Of a DNA stretch of 64,000 nt, positions 36,329 through 45,551 are shown one piece after another (the first letter of the stretch is position 1; each line of letters starts with the position of its first letter). The stretch lies in the NCBI GenBank assembly GCA_947453885.1, contig CANGIF010000007.1:1-64000 (forward strand). Direction: 5' to 3'. The notes beneath the pieces are model-generated. The model saw only the letters and a program-made list of their open reading frames with translations. It had not been told where the DNA came from and did no database searches. Position numbers and translations under genes: made by a program. This stretch comes from Flavobacteriaceae bacterium. GTDB taxonomy: Bacteria > Bacteroidota > Bacteroidia > Flavobacteriales > Flavobacteriaceae.

Positions 36329-37450
36329 TTAATTAGTTGGTATTTTATCTAGTAACTCTACTTCAAAAATAATGTTGGCATTTGGAGGAACCACATCGCC
36401 AGCACCGGCTTCACCATAAGCCAAATGTGTGGGTATAAAAAGAACTGCTTTATCTCCAATTCCCATTTTACTTAAACCTTCGTTAAAACCGGGTATAAAT
36501 TGATAGCTACCTGCTTGACAAGGAATTGGAGTGTATTGATGGGCATCAGCTCTACGTTGATCAAATTTTCCAAAATCTTTAGCAATAGTTTCATAACTTG
36601 TGTCAAATAAAGTTCCATTTTCTAAAAATCCTGCATAATGTACAAAAACAGGCATACCATTTGCGGGTTTTTTGCCACTTCCCTTTTTTATTATTTTTAG
36701 AGACAATCCACTTTGAAGTTTGGTAGCACTTGCTTTTATTGCAGTAAATTCAGCTACTTTTCGTTCTTGTGCTACTTTAGCTTTAGCTTCGTTTACTTTT
36801 TGATTTTCAGAAGCAAGTGCAGCTTGTTTTTTTTGGTTTTCAGCTTCAATTGAAAAATAATTAGTAAAAACTTTAACTGCATCAAACTTTTTTGCCGCAG
36901 CTCCTTTTCTAATTATTTTCACAGATGTTATCTTATCCCCAACAACAATTTTATTAACTACATCCATTCCTTTTTCAATTACATGACCAAAAATAGTATG
37001 CTTCCCATCCAACCAAGGTGTTGCAGTATGTGTAATAAAAAATTGACAACTATTTGTACTAGGCCCACTATTTGCCATTGCTAAAATACCACCGGCATCA
37101 AATTTTAAATCACTTGTAAATTCATCTTTAAAGCGGTAACCTGCATCACCAGTTCCGTCTCCGTTTGGATCGCCCCCTTGAATCATAAAATTCGGAATAA
37201 CTCTGTGGAATATTAATCCATCATAAAAAGGTTTTCCTTTGTAAGTTTCGTTTACATAATTGTTTTTACCTTCAATAAGCATAACAAAATTAGCTACAGT
37301 TATAGGAGCTTTTTGATATTCTAGTTGAATAAGCAAATCACCTTTGTTGGTTTTAATTTCGGCATACAAACCATTTTTTAGGTTTTTATTTTCTTCTTTG
37401 CAGGAAAATAAAGCAAAAAAGAGAAGTAATACTAAGGGTGCTTTTTTCAT
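36329..37450 (-). CDS. Lipoprotein cyclophilin-FKBP fusion isomerase
   Basis: A lipoprotein signal (MKKAPLVLLLFFALFSC) precedes the same two-domain layout as its neighbour: cyclophilin (F-H-R-V-I-P-N-F-M-I-Q-G-G, T-P-W-L-D-G-K-H-T-I-F-G) and FKBP with the same insertion and Phe for Trp (F-I-P-G-F-N-E-G). The two are tandem paralogues. It is 13 bp downstream of gldI in transcription, so the cluster is one unit. Confidence 0.94.
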   Translation of the reverse strand: MKKAPLVLLLFFALFSCKEENKNLKNGLYAEIKTNKGDLLIQLEYQKAPITVANFVMLIEGKNNYVNETYKGKPFYDGLIFHRVIPNFMIQGGDPNGDGTGDAGYRFKDEFTSDLKFDAGGILAMANSGPSTNSCQFFITHTATPWLDGKHTIFGHVIEKGMDVVNKIVVGDKITSVKIIRKGAAAKKFDAVKVFTNYFSIEAENQKKQAALASENQKVNEAKAKVAQERKVAEFTAIKASATKLQSGLSLKIIKKGSGKKPANGMPVFVHYAGFLENGTLFDTSYETIAKDFGKFDQRRADAHQYTPIPCQAGSYQFIPGFNEGLSKMGIGDKAVLFIPTHLAYGEAGAGDVVPPNANIIFEVELLDKIPTN

Positions 37451-37462
37451 TTTTATTTTAAT

Positions 37463-38023
37463 TTAGTTATTCTGTTTTAGTGCAGTTTCTGGTTTAAAAT
37501 CATTTAGTGTAACGGTACAGATTAGCGGAATATTAACACCAATTCTTTTATTGTCGCCGTGATAACCATATCCCATGTTTGATGGGAAAAGAAAGATTAC
37601 TTTTTCTTTTTTATGCATTAATTTGATTCCGTCTCTTAGTCCCATAATAATGTTTTGCTTGTCCACATAATAAACTTGAGGTGCTAATTCTTCTTTAGTA
37701 TAAATTATTTGACCATCAAAAGTTTTAATTTCGTAATCAAAATAGGCAATATCACCTTTTTTTGGTTTCAGAGTATCAAGTTCATTTTTTGTTTCATAAG
37801 AATACCAATAACCTTTTTTTGATGCAACGTAATTGTTTTCAGGATTTTTTTTCATGATAGAATCAATACGTTTTTCTTCTAAAGCAACTAATTTTCTATT
37901 TCGTTCAGCAGATTCTTTCATAAAAGTGCCACTTTTTTGAGAAATTGGCTTTCTAGCTTGTTGTTGAGAGCAACTGCAAATGGAAACAAATACAAGGAAG
38001 AACATAAATATTTTAAATTGCAT
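37463..38023 (-). CDS. gldI: Gliding motility lipoprotein GldI (FKBP type)
   Basis: A lipoprotein signal (MQFKIFMFFLVFVSICSC) leads a 186-residue FKBP-like protein with K-K-G-Y-W-Y-S-Y, G-D-I-A-Y-F-D-Y-E-I, L-R-D-G-I-K-L-M and G-Y-G-Y-H-G. GldI is needed for gliding and T9SS function in Flavobacterium, probably by folding exported proteins. Its A-R-K-P-I and S-G-T-F-M-K-E-S-A-E-R-N-R-K resemble known GldI. It lies between the DHH gene and the fusion isomerase genes. Confidence 0.9.
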   Translation of the reverse strand: MQFKIFMFFLVFVSICSCSQQQARKPISQKSGTFMKESAERNRKLVALEEKRIDSIMKKNPENNYVASKKGYWYSYETKNELDTLKPKKGDIAYFDYEIKTFDGQIIYTKEELAPQVYYVDKQNIIMGLRDGIKLMHKKEKVIFLFPSNMGYGYHGDNKRIGVNIPLICTVTLNDFKPETALKQNN

Positions 38024-38024
38024 A

Positions 38025-39029
38025 CTATGGATGATTTTGAATTAAAATTGTTTTAAATTTCGCAACAGTTTCACTTAAACTTAAAGTTGATTTTCCACCT
38101 GCTGCATTGATATGGCCACCACCATTAAAATAAGTTTTTGCAAATTGGTTCACGTCAAAAGAACCTTGAGAGCGAAATGAAATTTTTATACATTTTTCAT
38201 CTTGATTTTCAATAAATATGGCAGCTAAATCAATTCCTTTAATAGTTAAACCATAATTTACAAAACCTTCGGTATCTCCTTTTTGGTAATTGTAAGTATT
38301 TAAATCATTTTGAGAAACTACCATATAGGAGGTCTTGTATTCAGTAAGCACTTCCATGTTTTGCAATGCTTTTCCCATCAATTTTAATCTATCAAAGGAA
38401 TTATTATCAAACAGTAATATAGGAATTTGGGTATTTTCAGCGCCAAGTTCTATTAATTTCGCCACTATTCTGTGCGTTTTTCCAGTAGTTTTAGGAAATT
38501 TAAACCCTCCAGAATCTGTTAATATTCCAGTATATAGGCAAGTAGCTATGTTTTTATCAAGTAGCGCTTCCTGTTTTAAATTTAAAATAAAATCGTAAAC
38601 CATTTCACAAGTAGATCCATAGTTTGTATCTGAAAATGTATAAAGTGCATAATCATCTGGACATTGATGATGATCAATCATAACAAACGGTACTGTAAGA
38701 TTTTTAAGTACATCTTCCATTTCACCTACTCGATGTAGTGCATTAAAATCCAATGTAAAGACAAGATCAGCTTCTTGTAAAATTTGTGTCGTTTTTAACT
38801 TGTTTTTTTCAAAAATCAAAACCTTATCGGTTCCAGGCATCCAAGCTAAAAAATCAGGAAAATCATTGGGAGCAATTACAGTTACATTATGATTAAGTTT
38901 TTCTAAAAAATGAAACATTCCTAATGATGAGCCCATAGCATCTCCGTCTGGGCTTCTGTGAGGCAGTAGTACAATGTTTTTAGGAAATGCCAACAAAGCA
39001 TTTAAACTAGTAATGTCAAATTCTTTCAT
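38025..39029 (-). CDS. DHH family phosphoesterase (NrnA-like)
   Basis: The 334-residue protein has L-P-H-R-S-P-D-G-D-A-M-G-S-S, V-F-T-L-D-F-N-A-L-H-R, M-I-D-H-H-Q-C-P-D and the DHHA1 motif G-G-G-H-I-N-A-A-G-G. It matches the NrnA/oligoribonuclease group, which clears short RNA and pAp. It starts the gldI unit; one base separates its stop from the gldI ATG. Confidence 0.93.
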   Translation of the reverse strand: MKEFDITSLNALLAFPKNIVLLPHRSPDGDAMGSSLGMFHFLEKLNHNVTVIAPNDFPDFLAWMPGTDKVLIFEKNKLKTTQILQEADLVFTLDFNALHRVGEMEDVLKNLTVPFVMIDHHQCPDDYALYTFSDTNYGSTCEMVYDFILNLKQEALLDKNIATCLYTGILTDSGGFKFPKTTGKTHRIVAKLIELGAENTQIPILLFDNNSFDRLKLMGKALQNMEVLTEYKTSYMVVSQNDLNTYNYQKGDTEGFVNYGLTIKGIDLAAIFIENQDEKCIKISFRSQGSFDVNQFAKTYFNGGGHINAAGGKSTLSLSETVAKFKTILIQNHP

Positions 39030-39099
39030 AGGTCGCGAATTTACATTATTTTATTTTAATGTAGAAAACATATTTCTAATAAAGAGAGTAGGAAAAATC

Positions 39100-40368
39100 T
39101 TATAGGAAATCCAAAACTATAGTTTTAAACTTTTTATACATTTTAATTTTAGGACCATTCAATATTTGAGCACTGTAAATTCCTTTTGTTCCTGAAGCAA
39201 AGTAAGCAATACTGCATGATACTAATACATAAAAAAACGCATCAAATCCAAAAAGTTCCAAACCCATTACAGCACATGCAATTGGTGTGTGTGTAGCTCC
39301 TGCAAATACAGCTACAAAGCCTACTGCCGTCAATAAACTTATTGGCAAAGGTACAAAAACAGCAAGTGCACTTCCTAAAGTTGCTCCGATGAAAAATAAG
39401 GGAGTAACTTCACCACCTTTAAAACCAGCTCCTAAGGTTAAACTTGTAAGACCTATTTTTATTAAAAATGCAAATGGATCTGCAGGAGTATAAAAAGCAC
39501 CTTGAATTTGTTGTATTCCCAATCCTTCATAAGATTGTGTATTTGTACAAACAATTATTATAACTAATAAAACACCACCTATCATAGGCCTATATGGAGG
39601 AAATGCAATAGTTTTACTAAAAAATAGATTCCAAAAATGGGTTGCATGAGCAAAAAGTAAAGCGACTAATCCAAACAAAATACTTACCAATGCAAGCCAT
39701 ACAAAGTTTATTATATTCCATGTAAAATAAGTTGGTATTCTATAATGAGTATGTGAAACATTCCAAAAGGAAACTGTATATGCAGCTATATAGGCAACAA
39801 TAAAAGACAAAACAAGACTTTTTTTTGAAAAAGCACTGTGAAATGTAATCTCTAAAGCAAATAAAGCTCCTGCTAAAGGAGTTCCGAAAACAGCTGCAAA
39901 ACCAGCACTAATACCTAATAATAAAATAGTTCTACGTTCGTTTTCAGTTAAGTTAAATAAATCAGAAAATTGGTCTGCTATTGCGCCTCCCATTTGTACA
40001 GCGGTTCCTTCACGTCCTGCAGAACCCCCAAAAAGATGGGTGATTAGTGTACCGATATAAATAAATGGTACCATTTTTAAAGGTATTTTCTTTTTGGGTT
40101 TATCGTATTCTTCAAGAAGTAAATTGTTGCCCTTAACGATATCTTTTCCTTTATAATGATATAAAACACCAATTAATAAACCACCAATTGGTATGCAATA
40201 AAGTATTTTAGGGTGAGTCATTCTAAAAATTGTAACCCAATTCAAAGTGGTAAAAAAAAAAGCGGCCACTGTTCCTGATAAAATACCAACAGCTAAACAG
40301 ATTATCATCCATTTACTAAAAGTATTTTGAACTATTTTATTGGTTTTAAAAAAATTTAAAATAAGCAT
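39100..40368 (-). CDS. CLC-family antiporter, probably fluoride type
   Basis: The 422-residue membrane protein has about ten helices and CLC motifs changed in the way I recall for CLC-F proteins: G-R-E-G-T-A-V-Q-M-G-G instead of GREGP, G-G-E-V-T-P-L-F instead of GxFxP, and G-N-N-L-L-L where chloride transporters have GSGIP. It would export fluoride in exchange for protons. No fluoride riboswitch is evident upstream. It is co-transcribed with the acetyltransferase eight bases upstream. Confidence 0.88.
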   Translation of the reverse strand: MLILNFFKTNKIVQNTFSKWMIICLAVGILSGTVAAFFFTTLNWVTIFRMTHPKILYCIPIGGLLIGVLYHYKGKDIVKGNNLLLEEYDKPKKKIPLKMVPFIYIGTLITHLFGGSAGREGTAVQMGGAIADQFSDLFNLTENERRTILLLGISAGFAAVFGTPLAGALFALEITFHSAFSKKSLVLSFIVAYIAAYTVSFWNVSHTHYRIPTYFTWNIINFVWLALVSILFGLVALLFAHATHFWNLFFSKTIAFPPYRPMIGGVLLVIIIVCTNTQSYEGLGIQQIQGAFYTPADPFAFLIKIGLTSLTLGAGFKGGEVTPLFFIGATLGSALAVFVPLPISLLTAVGFVAVFAGATHTPIACAVMGLELFGFDAFFYVLVSCSIAYFASGTKGIYSAQILNGPKIKMYKKFKTIVLDFL

Positions 40369-40375
40369 TATTTTG

Positions 40376-40876
40376 TTAGTTTAATAGCATTAGTTGCATA
40401 AAAACGGTATCCAACCAACGATTAAATTTGAAACCGGTTTCTTTTAAATAACCAACTGTTTTGAAATCAAAATTTTTGTGAAAGCGAATACTACTTTTAT
40501 TTTCGGCATCAATTACAGCAATCATAGTGTGATAGTTTTGTGCTTTTGCTTTTTCTATAAGTGCAGAAAGTAATTTTTTACCAATACCTTTTCCTTGGCT
40601 TTCAATGCTAACATAAACAGAATGTTCAATTGTATTTTTATAAGCTTCTTTAAATCGAAAAGTTCCAAACAAACCAAAGCCAACCACAAAACCGTTGTTT
40701 TCTGCAACAAATACAGGAAATCCATTCAAAAGTTTATCGGCTAAAATATTTTGTTGTTGTTCAAGAGTTCTAGGTACATATTCGTATAAAGCTGTACTAT
40801 TTAGAATAGTATAGTTAACAATTTCTAAGATTGAGGTACAATCTTCAATCTTATAAGGTCTAATTATAATTTCCAT
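40376..40876 (-). CDS. GNAT acetyltransferase, Pat/MddA-like
   Basis: The 166-residue protein has the phosphinothricin/methionine-sulfone acetyltransferase pattern: I-R-P-Y-K-I-E-D-C, N-S-T-A-L-Y-E-Y-V-P-R-T, and the acetyl-CoA loop S-Q-G-K-G-I-G-K-K-L-L, then S-S-I-R-F-H-K-N-F-D-F-K-T-V-G. A minus-strand TATTTTTG box at 40900-40893 lies 17 bp before its ATG. Its acceptor is unknown. Confidence 0.9.
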   Translation of the reverse strand: MEIIIRPYKIEDCTSILEIVNYTILNSTALYEYVPRTLEQQQNILADKLLNGFPVFVAENNGFVVGFGLFGTFRFKEAYKNTIEHSVYVSIESQGKGIGKKLLSALIEKAKAQNYHTMIAVIDAENKSSIRFHKNFDFKTVGYLKETGFKFNRWLDTVFMQLMLLN

Positions 40877-40892
40877 ATTTTAAATTACATAC

Positions 40893-40900
40893 CAAAAATA
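40893..40900 (-). promoter_or_regulatory. -7 box of the GNAT-CLC unit
   Basis: Minus-strand TATTTTTG matches TAnnTTTG, 17 bp before the acetyltransferase start. No -33 partner is visible. Confidence 0.35.
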
Positions 40901-40944
40901 GTAAAAAGTTAGTTAAACGAAACTATAAAAAGTATTTAAGTTAC

Positions 40945-40952
40945 TAACTTTG
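40945..40952 (+). promoter_or_regulatory. -7 box of menD
   Basis: TAACTTTG matches the -7 consensus and ends 19 bp before the menD ATG. The divergent acetyltransferase box is 45 bp away. Confidence 0.45.
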
Positions 40953-40971
40953 TAGCATAGAAAAGTAAATA

Positions 40972-42633
40972 ATGACCTATCCTAAAATACCTTTAGCTCA
41001 AAGTCTAATAGAAATATGTGCTTTAAAAGGAATAAATAACATCATCATCTCACCTGGATCTCGGAATGCTCCCTTAACCTTAGGTTTTGTTGGAAGATCA
41101 GAATTCAATTGTTTTAGCATCGTTGACGAAAGGTCAGCTGCTTTTTTTGCACTAGGAAAAGCACAGCAACTTAGAGAACCTGTAGCTTTGGTTTGCACTT
41201 CTGGATCTGCACTTTTAAATTACTATCCTGCTGTGGCGGAAGCTTTTTATAGTGAAATTCCATTACTTATAATTTCTGCAGACAGACCTTTGTCTAAAAT
41301 TGACATTGGAGATGGTCAAACAATAAGACAACAACATGTTTTTGCTAATCACATACTATTTAGCGCTAATTTATCGGAAGAAGTATCAGTTGAAAATGAT
41401 TTTCTGATAAACAAAGCCATTACTATTTCTAAATCTCAAAAAGGGCCTGTACATATAAATGTACCATTTGAAGAACCACTTTACCAAATGACTTCAACAC
41501 CTTCCGTTTCAGTTACTAATATTGAAATTGGAATTGAAAAAAAAACAAATCAAATTGAAAATTTTGATGAATTAGCAGCTATTTGGAACCAAACATCTAA
41601 GAAATTAGTGCTAGTTGGAACCTGTTTTCCAGAAACTATTGACGAATCAAATACCACTTTTTTAGCAAATGAAAGCTCTGTTGTAGTGATGAATGAAACG
41701 CTTTCAAATTGGAATCATGAGAAGTTTATTACAAGTATTGATACTTTAATTACACCTTTTAACGAAGCTGATTTTGAAGCTTTTCAACCAGAATTATTAG
41801 TTACTTTTGGTGGAATGCTTGTATCCAAAAGAGTAAAAGCAATGTTAAGAACCTATACTCCTAAAAATCATTGGCACATTGATACGCTTAGGTTTTATGA
41901 TACTTTTGGATGCTTAACAGCTTCAATTATAGCAGAACCAAATGATTTTTTTGCTAAGATTAAAGAACAATCAGTTCCATTGAAGAGCACATACAATTCA
42001 TTAGCTCAAAAAATCAAACAATATAGAAATAGAAAGCACCAAGAATATCTTCAAAAAATGCCTTTTTGCGATTTTAAAGCTTTTGAACTGATAATTCCAA
42101 GTTTACCTAAAAACATTCATTTACAGTTTAGTAACAGCTCTGCTATTCGTTATGCACAATTAATTCCTATAGATTTTTCAATTCATGTTTTTTGCAATAG
42201 AGGCACAAGTGGCATAGACGGTAGCACGTCAACAGCCATTGGAGCAGCAACAATTTCAAAAAGACCAACTGTTTTTATAACAGGTGATATTGGTTTTTTT
42301 TATGATTGTAATGCACTTTGGAATGCTTATATTCCTAAGAATTTTAAAATAATTATTATCAATAATGGAGGTGGTGGTATTTTTAGAATTTTGCCGGGTC
42401 ATAAAGACACACCAGTTTTCAATACTTTTTTTGAAACTGCACATTCAAGAACTGCGGAATATTTTGCAAAAATGTATGGATTCACTTATTTAAAAGCATC
42501 GGATGCAGCAACATTACAACAGTCGTTACTTTCGTTTTATAATCAAAATGACCTTCCTGCTATTTTGGAAGTTTTTACACCTATGCTAGAAAACGATGCT
42601 GTTTTAAAAGAATATTTTAATTTTGTGGGCTAA
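40972..42633 (+). CDS. menD: 2-succinyl-5-enolpyruvyl-6-hydroxy-3-cyclohexene-1-carboxylate synthase
   Basis: This 553-residue thiamine-diphosphate enzyme joins isochorismate and 2-oxoglutarate in menaquinone synthesis. It has I-I-S-P-G-S-R-N-A-P-L-T, F-S-I-V-D-E-R-S-A-A-F-F-A-L-G, C-T-S-G-S-A, and the cofactor site I-T-G-D-I-G-F-F-Y-D-C-N-A-L-W-N with I-I-N-N-G-G-G-G-I-F. Full length. Other men genes are not in the window. Confidence 0.97.
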   Translation: MTYPKIPLAQSLIEICALKGINNIIISPGSRNAPLTLGFVGRSEFNCFSIVDERSAAFFALGKAQQLREPVALVCTSGSALLNYYPAVAEAFYSEIPLLIISADRPLSKIDIGDGQTIRQQHVFANHILFSANLSEEVSVENDFLINKAITISKSQKGPVHINVPFEEPLYQMTSTPSVSVTNIEIGIEKKTNQIENFDELAAIWNQTSKKLVLVGTCFPETIDESNTTFLANESSVVVMNETLSNWNHEKFITSIDTLITPFNEADFEAFQPELLVTFGGMLVSKRVKAMLRTYTPKNHWHIDTLRFYDTFGCLTASIIAEPNDFFAKIKEQSVPLKSTYNSLAQKIKQYRNRKHQEYLQKMPFCDFKAFELIIPSLPKNIHLQFSNSSAIRYAQLIPIDFSIHVFCNRGTSGIDGSTSTAIGAATISKRPTVFITGDIGFFYDCNALWNAYIPKNFKIIIINNGGGGIFRILPGHKDTPVFNTFFETAHSRTAEYFAKMYGFTYLKASDAATLQQSLLSFYNQNDLPAILEVFTPMLENDAVLKEYFNFVG

Positions 42634-42976
42634 CTTTTATTTTTTAAAAAGTAAATAATTTAATAAGAATAAATCCGCAAAAGAAATTCATTTTTACTTT
42701 TAAAAATGGAATAGATTTCATTCTTTTTATTTTTTAGTACTTAGTCATTTTACAAGCTTTAAATTAGATCAAATAGGGGTACTAAATTTCAGGAAAAGTG
42801 AATTAAAATACTCTTTGGCAATAACAGATTTTTTTTGTACTTATTGAAGTATAGAACTCAAATTTTTTGGTTTTGATTAATATATTTGGAGAATAAATTT
42901 ATATACTAATCAATTGCTTACTAATCAATCTGAGTTTTATAATTTATATATTTGCAAACCATTATTAGAAGTAATT
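42634..42976. other. 343-bp intergenic region with a hairpin and a -7 box
   Basis: Between menD and the sulfatase-fold gene, both plus strand, there is an 8-bp perfect hairpin (CATTTTTA at 42689-42696 and its complement at 42701-42708) without a T run. A TATATTTG box stands at 42947-42954, 22 bp before the ATG at 42977. The frame upstream of 42977 has no coding look. No other feature seen. Confidence 0.5.
42947..42954 (+). promoter_or_regulatory. -7 box of the sulfatase-fold gene
   Basis: TATATTTG with the common GC following base (GCA) fits the flavobacterial -7 element, 22 bp before the ATG. No TTTG is placed at -33. Confidence 0.4.
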
Positions 42977-44911
42977 ATGCAGCAACATTTTAGATTAAAG
43001 GAATACAAAGTTTTAGCATTTAGGCTTTTGTTAGCATATTTGTTTTATTTTTTTGCACGGTTGTTATTTTACTTTTATAATTCTGCATTATTAAAAATTG
43101 ATTCACCTAGCGATTTTTTTGTAATAAGTTACTATGGGTTAGCATTTGACACTACTGCAATTTTATATTTGAATTTATTATTTATACTATTTTCAATTCT
43201 TCCATTATGGAATAATACAACAAAAAAGTACCAACTTTTTTTATTTTATTTGTATTTTACAACCAATCTATTAGGCTATGCTACTAATTTTATTGATTTC
43301 ATTTACTACAAATACACCTTTGCAAGAACGACAATCGTAGTAAAAAATGTTTTGGAACACGAAACAAATAAATCAAAATTATTTTTAAGTTTTGTAGTCG
43401 ATTATTGGCATGTTTTTGTGCTGTTTTTACTTTTTTCATTTTTATGGGTTTATGTATATAAGAAGGTCGCTGTAAAATATGAATTACCAACTAAAAAAAT
43501 GCATTATTTTGGTTATTCAGTTATTCAATTTTTAATAGTTGCTGTATTAATAATCGCAGGTATAAGAGGAGGGGATTTAAGTAAAGCAACAAGACCTATT
43601 AATTTATTAGATGCTAGTAGGCATGTAAAAAAAGGTGCACATGCAGATTTAGTTTTGAACACTCCTTTTGCAATAATTAGAACTATGTTTAGTAATAATT
43701 TTGTTAAACCAAATTATTCGGATGTTACTGAGCAAATTATAGCCACTAAAATTCAACCTATTAAGGAGTATCATAATAATGTACCTTCACATCCAAATGT
43801 TGTGGTTTTTATTTTAGAAAGCTATGGTAGAGAATACAGCGGTGCTTTTAACAAAAAATCAGGAATTCCAAATTTTGTTTCTCACACTCCCTTTATAGAT
43901 TCTTTAGCACAGCATAGTTTTATTTTTACCAATGCGTATGCAAATGGAAGACAGTCTATTCACGGAATGTCATCTGTTTTAGCTGGTATTCCTTCTTTTA
44001 AAGATGCTTTTACATCTTCGCCTTATCCTAAGCAAAAAATAGAATCTTTGGTGTCTACATTAAAAAAGGAAGGCTATTCCACTTCTTTTTTTCATGGAGC
44101 GGCAAACGGTTCTATGGGTTTTTTGGGTTTTGGAAACATTTTAGGAATTGACTCTTATTATGGAAGAACAGAATTCAACAATGATGCACAATTTGACGGT
44201 TTTTGGGGAATTTGGGACGAACCCTTTTTTCAATTTATGAAACAAACATTGGATCAAAAAAAGGCACCTTTTTTCGCTTCTATTTTTAGTGTTACATCTC
44301 ATGAACCGTACAATATTCCCACAAAATACAAAACTACATTTAAAGAAGGAACACTTCCAATTCATAAATGTGTAGCTTATACAGATTTTGCATTAAAACA
44401 ATTTTTTAAAACTGCAAAAAAACAAACTTGGTTTCAAAACACCATTTTTGTTTTTGTAGCAGATCACTGTAATCAAATTTATTATTCAGATTACCAAAAA
44501 GGAATCAACAGATTGGCGGTTCCTATTTTAGTGTACCAACCAAATAGTAAATATGTTGGTATTGATGATGATTTTGCACAACAAATAGATATTTATCCTA
44601 CAATTTTAGACATGATAGGATATCCAAAACCATTTAGAAGTTGGGGTAGAAGTTTGTTTGATAAAAAATCGAGTCAACCGTTTTTCATTAATTCCGTTGG
44701 AGATATATACCAAATAGGAAAAGGGAATTATATTTGTACCTTTGATGGTAAGAAAGCAATTGGGTTTTATGATAAAACCGATAAAGGTTTAGAACATAAT
44801 TTGATTGACCAAAGAAATGCTGAAATGGATGATTTGGAACTTACATGCAAAGCATTTATTCAGGATTATATGAACAGAGTTATAGATAAACGTTTAACTT
44901 CAAAAAAATAA
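42977..44911 (+). CDS. Sulfatase-fold membrane transferase, LTA synthase-like
   Basis: I start at 42977 (MQQHFRLKEYK) rather than 42914. Five membrane helices lie in residues about 10-205, followed by an alkaline-phosphatase fold: V-F-I-L-E-S-Y-G-R-E-Y-S-G, Y-A-N-G-R-Q-S-I-H-G-M-S-S with the likely nucleophile Ser, and V-F-V-A-D-H-C-N-Q with metal ligands. Such enzymes move glycerol- or ethanolamine-phosphate onto envelope lipids. In a Gram-negative the substrate is probably lipid A, phospholipid or polysaccharide. A phosphatase gene begins two bases after its stop. Confidence 0.92.
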   Translation: MQQHFRLKEYKVLAFRLLLAYLFYFFARLLFYFYNSALLKIDSPSDFFVISYYGLAFDTTAILYLNLLFILFSILPLWNNTTKKYQLFLFYLYFTTNLLGYATNFIDFIYYKYTFARTTIVVKNVLEHETNKSKLFLSFVVDYWHVFVLFLLFSFLWVYVYKKVAVKYELPTKKMHYFGYSVIQFLIVAVLIIAGIRGGDLSKATRPINLLDASRHVKKGAHADLVLNTPFAIIRTMFSNNFVKPNYSDVTEQIIATKIQPIKEYHNNVPSHPNVVVFILESYGREYSGAFNKKSGIPNFVSHTPFIDSLAQHSFIFTNAYANGRQSIHGMSSVLAGIPSFKDAFTSSPYPKQKIESLVSTLKKEGYSTSFFHGAANGSMGFLGFGNILGIDSYYGRTEFNNDAQFDGFWGIWDEPFFQFMKQTLDQKKAPFFASIFSVTSHEPYNIPTKYKTTFKEGTLPIHKCVAYTDFALKQFFKTAKKQTWFQNTIFVFVADHCNQIYYSDYQKGINRLAVPILVYQPNSKYVGIDDDFAQQIDIYPTILDMIGYPKPFRSWGRSLFDKKSSQPFFINSVGDIYQIGKGNYICTFDGKKAIGFYDKTDKGLEHNLIDQRNAEMDDLELTCKAFIQDYMNRVIDKRLTSKK

Positions 44912-44912
44912 T

Positions 44913-45491
44913 ATGAAAAAAAAGATAGTATATATAGTTTTACTTGTAGCAATTGTTTTAGGAGGTCTAAAAATATACGATGTTTATTTTAATTATAGAT
45001 TTATGGAAATTACTCCTGGAAAAGTATACAAATCAGGAATTATACCTCCACATAAAATAGAAGGCTTTGTAAAAAAATACCACATCAAAACTATAATTGA
45101 TTTATTAGGTCCAGTTACTACAGATACAATCAATAACCCTGAAATGCCACAAGATATTTTAAACGAAAAAATAGCTTGTAATAAAATTCAAGGTTTAAAT
45201 TGGTATAACATACCTTCAGATCAGGTACCTAATCAAATAAATTTAAAAAAGTTTTTTGAGGTTATGGACAATAAAGAAAACTATCCAGTACTTATTCATT
45301 GCTATCATGGAATTGGAAGAGCTCAAATTTATTCTGCTATATATAGAATAGAATATGAAGGATTTACTGGTGAAGAAGCCAGAAAAAAAATAGTATTTCC
45401 ACTTCTTTTTAGTTCTTTTGACGATGGAACTCCTAAAGGTGAATACTTAAAAGCATATAAATCTAGAAAGCAAATAGCTGCAGAAAAATAA
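44913..45491 (+). CDS. Membrane-anchored dual-specificity tyrosine phosphatase
   Basis: The 192-residue protein has an N-terminal membrane helix (about 4-22), then a PTP domain with the C-x5-R loop in H-C-Y-H-G-I-G-R-A and an upstream I-I-D-L-L-G. It faces the periplasm by the usual topology. It could act on phosphotyrosine or on a phospholipid head group, as PTPMT1-type enzymes do. Translational coupling to the sulfatase-fold gene (one base between) suggests a shared pathway. Confidence 0.88.
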   Translation: MKKKIVYIVLLVAIVLGGLKIYDVYFNYRFMEITPGKVYKSGIIPPHKIEGFVKKYHIKTIIDLLGPVTTDTINNPEMPQDILNEKIACNKIQGLNWYNIPSDQVPNQINLKKFFEVMDNKENYPVLIHCYHGIGRAQIYSAIYRIEYEGFTGEEARKKIVFPLLFSSFDDGTPKGEYLKAYKSRKQIAAEK

Positions 45492-45551
45492 ATAAAACGC
45501 TTTTAAGTATCCAAACTTTAATAAATTTTAAAATAGATAATTACATTTTTT

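Noticed and set aside
40877..40971. Fluoride riboswitch upstream of the GNAT-CLC unit
   Set aside because: I looked for the GGCGATG-type crcB motif on the minus strand and did not find it; the space is AT-rich promoter DNA.
42689..42708. 8-bp hairpin as a menD terminator
   Set aside because: There is no T run after it and it lies 56 bp after the stop; kept only as part of the intergenic note.
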